The notes beneath the pieces are model-generated. The model had not been told where the DNA came from. It searched no databases and saw only the letters and a list, made by a program, of their open reading frames with translations. The translations under genes and the position numbers were made by a program. A DNA stretch of 32,528 bases from Yes71-27 sp040758635. GTDB lineage: Bacteria > Bacillota > Desulfotomaculia > Desulfotomaculales > Ammonificaceae. The stretch spans positions 1-32,528 of the forward strand of contig JBFLVI010000027.1 of assembly GCA_040758635.1 (NCBI GenBank), read 5' to 3'. Below, in pieces: positions 13,320-21,346 of the stretch (the first letter of the stretch is position 1; each line of letters opens with the position of its first letter).

Positions 13320-15875
13320 ATGTACTTTTTCCGTCCGCTGACCGTTTTGCCGCCGTTGCCACCCGCCCTTAACGCGCTCCCGGCCATGGCCAAAAACTTC
13401 TGGTGGTCCTGGGAACCGGGGGCGGACGCCGTTTTTCGCTGGCTGGACGAAGAGCTGTGGGAGAACCTGCACCACAACCCGGTGGCCCTCCTGCTGGCGC
13501 TGCCCCAGGAAAAACTCACCGCCGCCGCGCAGAACCCGGAATACCTGGAAATTTATAACGAATACCGCCGGCGGTTTGAAGAGTACCTCAGCCAACCGAC
13601 CTGGTTCAGCCGAACCTTTCCGGACAAACAGGACCGGGTCATCGCCTATCTGTCGGCCGAATTCGGTGTCCACGAGTGCCTGCCGATCTACTCGGGGGGT
13701 CTGGGACTCCTGGCGGGAGACCACCTGAAAGCAGCGAGCGACCTCGGCCTGCCGCTGGTAGCGGTCGGGCTGCTGTACAAGTTCGGCTACTTTAACCAGG
13801 AGATCAATCCGGAAGGCTGGCAGGAAGCACGCTACCCCCTGCTGAACTTTCACAAAATGCCTATTACCCCGGTTACCGGCAGCGACGGGCGGGAAATTGA
13901 GGTACCGGTCGAACTCTCCAGCCGGACCCTGTGCTGGACGGTTTTCTTGAGAATCTGGGAAGCGCGGGTCGGCAGGGTGCGCCTCTACCTTCTTGACTCA
14001 GATACCACCCGCAACCGGGTGGAGGACCGGCAGCTTACGGGAAGCCTTTACGGCGGTGACCATGAAATGCGCCTCGTCCAGGAAGTGCTCCTGGGGATCG
14101 GCGGCGTCCGGGCGCTGCGGGCTCTGGGGATTGCGCCCGCCGTCTGGCACATTAATGAGGGACACGCCGCTTTTTCCGTTCTCGAACGGATGCGCGAACT
14201 GGTCTCCCAGGGGCTGGACCTGGAAACGGCGCGAGAGGTAGTGCGGGCCTCCACCATTTTCACCACGCACACGCCTGTGCCTGCCGGACACGACATTTTC
14301 CAGGCCGAGCTTCTTTCCTGCTACTTTGACAAATGCTGTCCGGAGCTCGGCCTCAACTGGGAGGCCTTTCTCAGGACCGCTTACGACCCGGGCCGCAACG
14401 GCTTTAACATGACGCTGCTCGCGCACAAACACGCCGCCTACACAAACGCGGTGAGCCGGCTTCACGGCGAAACGACCAGAAGGATGTTTTTCCAGGTTTA
14501 TCCCGGTATCCCGGCCCGCGAAATCCCGGTCAAAACCGTGACCAACGGAGTGCACATCGAAACCTGGCTGGCGCCGGAATGGGTGGAACGCTTCAACCGC
14601 CTTGCGGGCAACGGCTGGCGTACGCCGCAAAACAATCCGGAGGCCTGGGAAAAAATCGCCCAGATGTCCGCCGCCGAGATCTGGAGCGTACGCAAAGAGC
14701 TGAAGGCAAAAATGATCGACCGGTGCCGCGCCCGCCTCTTGCAGCAGCGCCAGCGGTACTATGCTTCGCCGACCCAGCAGGAGGAAATCGAAACCTACCT
14801 CCCGCCGGATGTTTTAACCGTGGTTTTCGCACGCCGCTTCGCCACTTACAAGCGCGCCAACCTGCTGCTGCGCGACAAAGAACGGCTCGCCCGCCTGGTT
14901 AATGATCCGGAGCAGCCGGTGCAGTTCATTTTCGCCGGCAAGGCCCATCCCGCCGACCGCGGCGGCCAGGAAATCATCAAGCAGATCTATGACCTCGGGC
15001 AGACAGAACCCTTCAAGGGAAAGATCATCTTTGTTGAAGAGTACGACATCCAAACGGCGCGCTGCCTTGTTCAGGGGGCCGATGTGTGGCTCAACACGCC
15101 GCGGCGGCCGCTCGAGGCCTGCGGCACCAGCGGGCAGAAGGCGGTACTCAACGGCACGGTTCACCTGAGCATCCTCGACGGGTGGTGGCCGGAGGCTTAT
15201 AACGGCGGAAACGGCTTCGCCATCGGCCGGGGCGAGGTATTCCCCGACGAAGAACTCCAGGACTACTACGACAGCCTGGCGCTTTACGAAGTCCTCGAAG
15301 ACGTGGTGGTGCCGGCTTACTACCGCCGCACGCACGGCGTGCCGCGGGATTGGATTGAAATCATTAAGAACGGCTGGCGCTCTGTGCCCCACCTCTTTAA
15401 CACCGGCCGCATGGTCAAGGAGTACGCCAGACAGTTCTATGTACCGTTGATGGAACGAAGCACCCGCCTTATCGAAAACAATTTCGAGGTCGCGCGGCGG
15501 CTCTCCGACTTTAAGCGATACGTCGTCCAGAACTGGCCGGCGGTCGAGATTCTAACGGTAACAGCGGACAAACCCCCGATTCCCACGGCCGGCGATACCC
15601 TTGCCGTCACCGCGGTGGTGAAACTCGGTCCGATTCAACCCCGGGACGTGGCGGTGGAAGTTTACCTCGGAAAAGTAAAGGACCGCTTCCTGATAGAGCC
15701 GGAAAGTTTCCCGCTGGCGCTTGCGGAGTCGGTAGAAGAAAACACTTACCGGTACACCGGAACCCTGACCTTAACCCAGGGAGCGCTCGGCTTCACCGTT
15801 CGCGTCCGGCCCACGCACCCCGACCTGGTGGACCCGTTCGAGGTGCCGCTTCTGACCTGGGCGCCGGAGTTCTAA
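13320..15875 (+). CDS. glgP: Alpha-glucan phosphorylase (GT35, with DUF3417 N-domain)
   Basis: This 851-residue pyridoxal-phosphate enzyme releases glucose 1-phosphate from glycogen or maltodextrin using inorganic phosphate. The N-terminal 110 or so residues, with FWWSWEPGADAVF, are the DUF3417 extension of the alternative glycogen phosphorylase group. The catalytic core includes EFGVHECLPIYSGGLGLLAGD, HINEGHAAF and THTPVPAGHD. The cofactor lysine is K607, within TSGQKAVLNGT. The last 80 residues are beta-rich and outside the core. AGGAG lies 7 bases before the ATG at 13320. No other glycogen gene is adjacent, so it serves glucan breakdown as a single-gene unit in this window. Confidence 0.95.
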   Translation: MYFFRPLTVLPPLPPALNALPAMAKNFWWSWEPGADAVFRWLDEELWENLHHNPVALLLALPQEKLTAAAQNPEYLEIYNEYRRRFEEYLSQPTWFSRTFPDKQDRVIAYLSAEFGVHECLPIYSGGLGLLAGDHLKAASDLGLPLVAVGLLYKFGYFNQEINPEGWQEARYPLLNFHKMPITPVTGSDGREIEVPVELSSRTLCWTVFLRIWEARVGRVRLYLLDSDTTRNRVEDRQLTGSLYGGDHEMRLVQEVLLGIGGVRALRALGIAPAVWHINEGHAAFSVLERMRELVSQGLDLETAREVVRASTIFTTHTPVPAGHDIFQAELLSCYFDKCCPELGLNWEAFLRTAYDPGRNGFNMTLLAHKHAAYTNAVSRLHGETTRRMFFQVYPGIPAREIPVKTVTNGVHIETWLAPEWVERFNRLAGNGWRTPQNNPEAWEKIAQMSAAEIWSVRKELKAKMIDRCRARLLQQRQRYYASPTQQEEIETYLPPDVLTVVFARRFATYKRANLLLRDKERLARLVNDPEQPVQFIFAGKAHPADRGGQEIIKQIYDLGQTEPFKGKIIFVEEYDIQTARCLVQGADVWLNTPRRPLEACGTSGQKAVLNGTVHLSILDGWWPEAYNGGNGFAIGRGEVFPDEELQDYYDSLALYEVLEDVVVPAYYRRTHGVPRDWIEIIKNGWRSVPHLFNTGRMVKEYARQFYVPLMERSTRLIENNFEVARRLSDFKRYVVQNWPAVEILTVTADKPPIPTAGDTLAVTAVVKLGPIQPRDVAVEVYLGKVKDRFLIEPESFPLALAESVEENTYRYTGTLTLTQGALGFTVRVRPTHPDLVDPFEVPLLTWAPEF

Positions 15876-15949
15876 ACCGCGTGACCCTCAAAACCCCGAA
15901 CCGGCGGCCGAAATAACAAATCGAAAAACCACGGACGGGGGAAAAACAC

Positions 15950-17233
15950 TTGTTCTCCAGGCGGTTTTTCTGCTTCCTGCTGTTGATCCTTAACCTGCTG
16001 CTCGCCGCCCCGGCTGCGGCAGAACCGGCACCGCGGGCCGGCCCCCGGCTTGTGGTGAACGGCCGGCAGCTCGAGCTTGATGTGCCCCCGGCGATAGAAA
16101 ACGGGCGCGTGCTGGCCCCCCTGCGGGCGGCCGCCGAAGCGTTGAGCGCGGCGGTGTATTACGATCCGGCCATCAGACAGATAACGGTGACCGGAAGAGG
16201 CGTGACCGTCACCCTCACTCCGGACACCCCCTGGGCCCGAGTCGGCGACCGTACGGTCCTCCTTGAAGCCCCGCCCCGGTTGTCCGCCGGGCGCACGCTG
16301 GTACCGCTCCGCTTTCTCAGTGAAGCACTGGGCGTTTACGTGGCATGGGAACCGGTAACCCGCACCGCCTACCTCAGCGAAGACCTCCTGCACCTCCCGG
16401 GCCAGACCCGGCCCCTCACCAAGAGCACAATCACCCTTTACCGGGACGGGGTCCAGGCCGGGATCAAGCTTACCCAGCCGGCAGCGGGTTACGTGGAAGC
16501 CGATACCAGGGTCAACCTCCGGAGAACAATCCAAAACGGCGCCACTGAAGTGGTGGCGGTCGTGGAAAAGGGACCTGAACGCAGCAACCAGCCGCTGGAC
16601 GTTGAAAACGGTACCATTGCCGGCCAGGTCTGGCTGCCCTTCGGTCCGGGGGAGTACACCGTCACCATCTGCAACCCGCCCCAAAGGAACGAACTGGCCG
16701 GACTGGCCGGTTTCAAAGTACGCAACGTTGGCCGTCAGGACTTCCGAACCCTGGCGCCGGTGGATTGGATCGACTGGCACCACCCCGAGATTCTTGCGCT
16801 TGCCCGCCAGCTCAAACGGAGCGACACGCTGGCCACGGTTACCGCCATCCACGACTGGATAGCCGAAAACATTACTTACGACGTTGCCGCCTCCCGGCAA
16901 CAATGGATCCCCCAGAAACGTGCCTCGGCGGTGCTGCGGTCCCGCACCGGGGTCTGTGAGCACTTCAGCCGGCTGATGGCCGCCCTCTGCCGGGCCAACG
17001 GCATCCCGGCGGTCGTTGTTCGCGGGTACCTCCGTAATGAAGGCGAGCCCTGGCCGGCAGAGCCGAACCACGCCTGGAACGAGGTCCTGATTAACGGACG
17101 CTGGGTTACTATTGACGCTACCCTGGATGCCGGATATGTCGTGAACGATCGTTTTATCAAAGAGTTCAGCCGGAAGTATTTCGACCCCGACCCGGCGCGA
17201 CTCGCCCTCACCCACCGGAAACAGGAGTCTTAG
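15950..17233 (+). CDS. Secreted transglutaminase-like protein with copper-amine-oxidase-type N-domain
   Basis: This 427-residue protein has a signal peptide (basic start, hydrophobic core, PAAA cleavage region near residue 24). Residues 33-143 match the copper-amine-oxidase N-terminal-like (stalk) domain, frequent in extracellular proteins of anaerobic Firmicutes. An immunoglobulin-like middle region follows. The C-terminal transglutaminase-like core carries C336 (TGVCEHFSRLMAALCRANG), H374 (NHAWNEV) and D389 (TIDATLDAGY), a complete Cys-His-Asp triad. Such proteins act as proteases or amide-bond enzymes in the cell wall; the substrate is unknown. The start is TTG at 15950, 74 bases after glgP, with a GGGGGA site about 8 bases upstream. 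Confidence 0.88.
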   Translation: MFSRRFFCFLLLILNLLLAAPAAAEPAPRAGPRLVVNGRQLELDVPPAIENGRVLAPLRAAAEALSAAVYYDPAIRQITVTGRGVTVTLTPDTPWARVGDRTVLLEAPPRLSAGRTLVPLRFLSEALGVYVAWEPVTRTAYLSEDLLHLPGQTRPLTKSTITLYRDGVQAGIKLTQPAAGYVEADTRVNLRRTIQNGATEVVAVVEKGPERSNQPLDVENGTIAGQVWLPFGPGEYTVTICNPPQRNELAGLAGFKVRNVGRQDFRTLAPVDWIDWHHPEILALARQLKRSDTLATVTAIHDWIAENITYDVAASRQQWIPQKRASAVLRSRTGVCEHFSRLMAALCRANGIPAVVVRGYLRNEGEPWPAEPNHAWNEVLINGRWVTIDATLDAGYVVNDRFIKEFSRKYFDPDPARLALTHRKQES

Positions 17234-17264
17234 TAATCAGGAGGCAGGAACTAGAATAGGCCAA

Positions 17265-17371
17265 GAATTCAGAATTCAGGAGCCAAAAGCCAGAAGGGAA
17301 GAGAAAGAATTTGAAATTCCTCTTCTTCTGAACTCTGTATTCCGGCTTCTGTATTCCGGCTTCTGACTCCT
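17265..17371. repeat. Inverted arrays of degenerate 7-bp repeats (CAGAANN type)
   Basis: Between convergent genes, 17265-17296 holds about four heptamers of the form CAGAATT/CAGGAGC/CAGAAGG on the plus strand. 17322-17371 holds about six of the same type on the minus strand, including a perfect 14-bp tandem (TGTATTCCGGCTTC, 17336-17349 and 17350-17363). The arms could fold on each other, and the core has a smaller palindrome. The same kind of array occurs at 22236-22394. Confidence 0.75.
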
Positions 17372-17383
17372 AAAACCGGCCCT

Positions 17384-18226
17384 TTAAGGTAGAAAGGCCG
17401 CCGGGTCGTAGGGCACCCCCTCCAACCGCACCTCGAAATGGAGGTGCGGCCCGGTGGAATGCCCGGTGTTCCCGACCGTGGCGATAACCTCGCCTGCCGC
17501 GACCTCCTCACCCACGGCAGCCTCAAATCCGTCGCAGTGGGCGTAATACGTAGCCCACCCGCCGGCATGGGACAGGATCACCAGGAGGCCGTAAGTCCCC
17601 GCCGGGCCGGCGTAAACCACCCGGCCCGCCGCCGCCGCCCTGACCGGGGTTCCGGTGTCGGCAGCGATATCCAGCCCTTCGTGCGGCTTCCCGTCCCGGA
17701 ACCCAAAGGGCGAGGTGACGGGACCTTCAACCGGCCAGTTGAACAGGCCGCGGCCGCCACGGTCGTCCGCCGGAACCATTTCTTCGGAAGGCACCGGTAT
17801 CAACAACACCGACCCCACAAAGAGGGGCTCGTCGGCGGAAAGGCCGTTGGCGCTCAGGAGTTCTTCCAGCGCAACGCCGTAGCGGAGGGCAATGTCCCAC
17901 AGGGTGTCGCCTTCAACCACCCGGTGGGTCAGCCCGCCCGCAGGTATCACCAGGTAGTCCCCCGCGTAGATGACGTCGTAGCACGACACGCCGTTCGCCT
18001 GGGCGATCACTTCCGGACGGACGCCGTAGCGCCGTGCGATGCTCCACAGGGTATCCCCGTCGCTGACCAGATAATAAGTTGGCAAATACTGGCTATTCAC
18101 CGCCGGCGGACAGGGATCCCCAAAGAGCTGCTCGTCCGGCCGGGCCTCCGCCGGTCCGCCGACCAGCCCGACCAGTGACACGGTTAAAACGAGCAGCACC
18201 ACCGTTATCAAAACCCGGTACCTCAT
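17384..18226 (-). CDS. Secreted LysM-domain M23 metallopeptidase
   Basis: This 280-residue secreted murein hydrolase has a signal peptide (residues 1-28, ending around AEA). Two LysM peptidoglycan-binding repeats span about 51-95 (YLVSDGDTLWSIARRYG) and 100-144 (HRVVEGDTLWDIALRYG). A LytM-type M23 domain spans 165-280. The zinc ligands are H182 and D186 (HEGLD) and H263 in HLHFE; H230 and H261 are the expected catalytic histidines, so the enzyme looks active. It cuts peptide cross-bridges in the wall and may act in growth, division or sporulation. The start at 18226 is preferred because GGAGG lies 5 bases upstream and the signal peptide follows directly. It is downstream of rho but separated by a terminator, so probably independent. 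Confidence 0.93.
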   Translation of the reverse strand: MRYRVLITVVLLVLTVSLVGLVGGPAEARPDEQLFGDPCPPAVNSQYLPTYYLVSDGDTLWSIARRYGVRPEVIAQANGVSCYDVIYAGDYLVIPAGGLTHRVVEGDTLWDIALRYGVALEELLSANGLSADEPLFVGSVLLIPVPSEEMVPADDRGGRGLFNWPVEGPVTSPFGFRDGKPHEGLDIAADTGTPVRAAAAGRVVYAGPAGTYGLLVILSHAGGWATYYAHCDGFEAAVGEEVAAGEVIATVGNTGHSTGPHLHFEVRLEGVPYDPAAFLP

Positions 18227-18331
18227 GGCAACCTCCATGATTTGGAAAATCACGTAAGTATTCTTGCCTGCCAGCCAATTTTTTATGCACCCGGCCCCTC
18301 GAAACGCCCGCTCCTTGTCCAACCCCCGGCC

Positions 18332-18367
18332 AAAAATAATAAGAACGGCCTTTTCAGAACCGTTCTT
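18332..18367 (-). terminator. Intrinsic terminator after rho
   Basis: On the minus strand the 8-bp stem AAGAACGG (18367-18360) pairs with CCGTTCTT (18348-18341) around an 11-base loop and is followed by ATTATTTTT (18340-18332). It begins 29 bases after the rho stop codon. Confidence 0.8.
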
Positions 18368-18396
18368 GCGCGTAAGAGACAGCGGCTTCCCGCGGA

Positions 18397-19713
18397 TCAG
18401 CTACCGAGGTTCGCCCCGCGCCGCGGCGGGGGGTACTGGATCTCCACCTTGTCCCCGCTCGCCTGCTTGAAAACCTGGAAGTTCCGGACCAGATCCAGGT
18501 TCGTTTTTGTCCGCCGTATCTCTTCTAAGAGATGCTCCATCGCTTCCCAGGGCGTCATCTGGTTGGTGGCCCTCCGGAAGTACCAGACCAACTCCAGTTC
18601 CTCGCGGGAGAAGAGTAACTCCTCCTTGCGGGTTCCGGAACGCTGGACGTCGATGGCCGGGAAAATGCGCCGCTCCGCGAGCCGCCGGTCCAGCACCAGC
18701 TCCATGTTGCCGGTCCCCTTAAACTCCTCGAAGATTACTTCGTCCATCCGGCTCCCGGTTTCAATCAGCGCCGTCGCCAGGATCGTGAGACTGCCGCCTT
18801 CTTCAAGCTTCCGCGCCGCGCCGAAGAACCGCTTCGGTTTGTGCAGTGCGGCCGGGTCGACGCCCCCGGAAAGGGTTCGCCCGCTCGGCGGAACTACCAG
18901 GTTATGCGCCCGCGCCAGGCGCGTGATGCTGTCGAGCAGGATGGCCACGTCACGCTTGTGTTCCACCAGCCGTTTCGCCCGTTCCAGGACCATTTCCGCC
19001 ACCTTGACGTGGTTGTCGGGCGGCTCGTCGAAGGTGGAACTCACTACCTCGCCCTGAACGGAGCGTTCGATGTCGGTGACTTCTTCCGGACGCTCGTCAA
19101 TGAGGAGTACGATCAGGTAGATTTCCGGGTGGTTGGCGGTGATGCTGTTGGCGATTTCCTTCAAAAGCGTGGTTTTCCCGGCCTTCGGCGGCGCCACGAT
19201 CAAACCCCGCTGGCCCTTGCCCAAAGGGGAGATGAGGTCAATGATCCGGGTGGAAAGCCTGTTCGAGGTTGTTTCCAGGCGGATGCGTTCGTGGGGATAG
19301 AGCGGCGTCAGGCTGTCGAAATGAATCCGTTCTGCAAGCGCGGCCGGGTCTTCGTCGTTTACCTTCTCTACCCGGAGCAGGGCCAGATACTTTTCGGTCT
19401 CTTTCGGCCGGCGTACCTGCCCCGCCACGAGATCGCCGGTGCGCAGGTCAAACTTGCGGATTTGCGAAGCGGAAACGTAAATGTCATCGCCCGAAGGGAG
19501 GTACTTGAAGGGTCGCAGGAAGCCGTAACCGTCGGGCAGGATTTCCAGGACCCCCTGGGCGTACATCAATCCCTCCTTCTGGAGGCGCATCTTTTTGATT
19601 TCGTAAATCAGCTCCTGTTTGCGCAACCGGTAATAACCGGGGATATCCAGTTCTCTGGCGATCTTGTATAACTCGGCTACGGTCTTTGCTTCCAGGTCGT
19701 TCCCAGCAAACAA
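18397..19713 (-). CDS. rho: Transcription termination factor Rho
   Basis: Rho is a hexameric RNA-dependent ATPase that ends transcription of untranslated RNA. The 438-residue protein has the Rho N-terminal helical region (1-45), the RNA-binding cold-shock-like domain (about 50-120, with GYGFLRP), Walker A APPKAGKTTLL near 175, the Walker B aspartate in DVAILLDSITRLARAHN, and the secondary-site loop RTLSGGVDP. No large insertion is present, so it is close to the Bacillus form. The start is TTG at 19713, with GAGGAG 9 bases upstream. It follows fsa by 277 bases with its own candidate promoters, consistent with separate control. Order fba-fsa-rho is as in B. subtilis, but the usual rpmE does not follow. 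Confidence 0.97.
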   Translation of the reverse strand: MFAGNDLEAKTVAELYKIARELDIPGYYRLRKQELIYEIKKMRLQKEGLMYAQGVLEILPDGYGFLRPFKYLPSGDDIYVSASQIRKFDLRTGDLVAGQVRRPKETEKYLALLRVEKVNDEDPAALAERIHFDSLTPLYPHERIRLETTSNRLSTRIIDLISPLGKGQRGLIVAPPKAGKTTLLKEIANSITANHPEIYLIVLLIDERPEEVTDIERSVQGEVVSSTFDEPPDNHVKVAEMVLERAKRLVEHKRDVAILLDSITRLARAHNLVVPPSGRTLSGGVDPAALHKPKRFFGAARKLEEGGSLTILATALIETGSRMDEVIFEEFKGTGNMELVLDRRLAERRIFPAIDVQRSGTRKEELLFSREELELVWYFRRATNQMTPWEAMEHLLEEIRRTKTNLDLVRNFQVFKQASGDKVEIQYPPPRRGANLGS

Positions 19714-19923
19714 AACTCTTCACTCCTCAATATTAAATGTTTTAAAGTCATAACAGGAAACGCAGTTTGTAAAAATTTTACAGAAACAAAGGAGGCCTCG
19801 CGGAATGCTTCTTTTCCCCAACTTATATAACTCTAATCGTAATGTTTGAAGCGGAACTTCAACCCAAGATTTTCGAGGAAATGCAAGGGGGAAAAACTTG
19901 CTGCCTGCGGCTCCAACGGCTTT

Positions 19924-19951
19924 ATTATAACCCGCCCCATTGAAAATTATA
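19924..19951 (-). promoter_or_regulatory. Two -10-like hexamers upstream of rho
   Basis: The minus strand has two perfect TATAAT hexamers, at 19951-19946 and 19929-19924, in the 277-base gap before rho. Their -35 regions are poor matches to TTGACA. They would give leaders of about 200 bases, which could allow attenuation of rho, but I see no clear known regulatory fold. Confidence 0.35.
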
Positions 19952-19990
19952 CCAGATGCACTAGTGGAAAAACACGTCTTTCTTTGAACT

Positions 19991-20638
19991 TCACCTCTTG
20001 CCCGATCTGTTCCAATCAGCCAAAAACTGCGCGATCCCCGCGTCGGTCTGCGGGTGCTTCAGCATCTGCACTAAAACCTTGTAGGGAATCGTAGCGATAT
20101 GCGCTCCCGCGCGGGCAGCCGCCAACACGTGTAGGGGATGACGAATGCTGGCCGCAATGATCTCGGCAGGAAGATCGTAATAGGCGAAAATTTCCGCTAT
20201 ATCCGAAACTACCGCCATTCCGTCGTGTCCCACATCATCGAGCCGCCCCACAAAAGGACTTACAAAACTGGCCCCGGCCAGGGCCGCCAGAAGTGCCTGG
20301 TTGGCAGAAAAAACAAGCGTAACGTTGGTCCTGATGCCCTTTGCGTACAGGCTCTTTACCGCCTTCAAACCCTCTGCGGTGACCGGGATTTTAATCACGA
20401 CGTTGGGATGGATCGCGGCCAACTCCTCGGCCTCCGCCACCATCCCCCCGGCTTCCAGGCTTAAAACCTCCGCGCTGACCGGCCCGTCAACGAGGGCGGT
20501 TATCTCCCGCACCACCGCTTTGAAATCGCGCCCCTCCCTGGCGATCAGCGAAGGATTGGTGGTAACCCCGGAGATCACCCCGAGGGCTGCCGCCTCGCGT
20601 ATCTCCTCGATATTGGCCGTGTCGAGAAAGAGCTTGAT
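19991..20638 (-). CDS. fsa: Transaldolase-family protein (fructose-6-phosphate aldolase/YwjH type), apparent ATC start
   Basis: This small transaldolase has 215 residues when read from ATC at 20638. The chain starts (I/M)KLFLDTANIEEI, which is the invariant family N-terminus with catalytic D6. It continues GVTTNPSLI and VVIKIPVT, where K83 is the Schiff-base lysine. Members move dihydroxyacetone units between sugars in the pentose phosphate pathway or cleave fructose 6-phosphate. At the conserved first codon there is ATC rather than ATG, GTG or TTG. A TGA stop lies two codons upstream, so no standard start exists there, while a GAGGTGAGG site is correctly placed. The next standard start, GTG at 20578, would remove D6. 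It sits between fba and rho as in B. subtilis. Confidence 0.88.
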   Translation of the reverse strand: MKLFLDTANIEEIREAAALGVISGVTTNPSLIAREGRDFKAVVREITALVDGPVSAEVLSLEAGGMVAEAEELAAIHPNVVIKIPVTAEGLKAVKSLYAKGIRTNVTLVFSANQALLAALAGASFVSPFVGRLDDVGHDGMAVVSDIAEIFAYYDLPAEIIAASIRHPLHVLAAARAGAHIATIPYKVLVQMLKHPQTDAGIAQFLADWNRSGKR

Positions 20639-20746
20639 GGCCCCTCACCTCACTTAATATAAAACCCGCCGGCCGACACCCAACCCGACGCCGCAAAGAA
20701 ACAATCGTTTCCGAGGAGACCGCTGCAAAACTTCGCCTGCCAAAAT

Positions 20747-20850
20747 GGAAGTGAGAGGTGAGAAGTTAGAGGTTAGAATTTATGGTAGGAATTCGCTATA
20801 GACAAATTCCCTCAAGAATTCTCACTTCCAACCTCCCACCTCTAACCTCC
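20747..20850. repeat. 104-bp element with 34-bp inverted arms made of heptamers
   Basis: The left arm (20747-20780) and the reverse complement of the right arm (20817-20850) agree at 27 of 34 positions. Each arm is four tandem heptamers of the form GARGTKR followed by GAATT. A 36-base core separates them. Most differences between arms are A/G changes, so RNA pairing through G-U would be largely kept. Confidence 0.8.
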
Positions 20851-21123
20851 AAAATGCTGGGTCGTTTTTCGCGGCCTCCGGGTTTCCTACTAAAACTTGC
20901 CGTATTGTGGATAGGTAAACTTACTCTTCGACAAATTAGAGTTTTGCAACACTCTCCTCCGAGAATGTAAGGTTCCTGCAGCAGCCCTCGGCAGACCGGC
21001 TCGCGCCGGATTCCTGCGCTGACCGCACTATCGCTCGTCGCCGGCTCTCCGTCCGGCACCGCGCAAACTCGGCGTCCCTGCCTCGGTTGCGCTTGCCGGC
21101 ATCCGTGCCGGCATCCGGACTCC

Positions 21124-21174
21124 GAGCCGTCGCCTCGCCAAGTGCGGTTCGCAGCTCGTCATACGGCGCGGCTC
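21124..21174. other. GC-rich nested hairpin, possible structured RNA
   Basis: GAGCCG (21124-21129) pairs with CGGCTC (21169-21174). After a one-base bulge, CGCC (21131-21134) pairs with GGCG (21165-21168). An inner TGCG-GTT-CGCA hairpin sits in the loop. No terminator-like T run follows. The family is unknown. Confidence 0.35.
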
Positions 21175-21346
21175 CGGTCTTGCCGCAGGTCCTACATACA
21201 TTTTCATTCCCGGTGGCGCGACTTTATCGTCGTGAACGACTCCCAGGGAAAGAACAACCGGTCACCTTTGGCAGCAGAAGACCGGGGGTTGTTTCGAGAA
21301 CCGCCAGCGGTATCCCTGATCTTTCAGTAGTCCGCCCACCAGTAAA

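Larger units (their letters stand above)
20648..21346. other. 700-base gene-free region with repeats and hairpins
   Basis: No credible gene is seen between fsa and fba. The fsa-proximal part holds an inverted heptamer-repeat element (20747-20850). The rest is GC-rich and repetitive, with a perfect tandem TGCCGGCATCCG (21094-21105, 21106-21117) and a strong hairpin (21124-21174). Open frames here are rich in Arg, Ser, Pro and Ala and look non-coding. A decayed gene or a dispersed intergenic repeat is possible. Confidence 0.55.

Noticed and set aside
15872..17215. Minus-strand open frame opposite the transglutaminase-like gene
   Set aside because: The plus strand has a signal peptide and full Cys-His-Asp triad; the antisense product is low-complexity.
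18227..18396. rpmE or another small gene beside rho
   Set aside because: The gap holds only the rho terminator and the upstream region of the M23 gene; no L31 sequence is seen.
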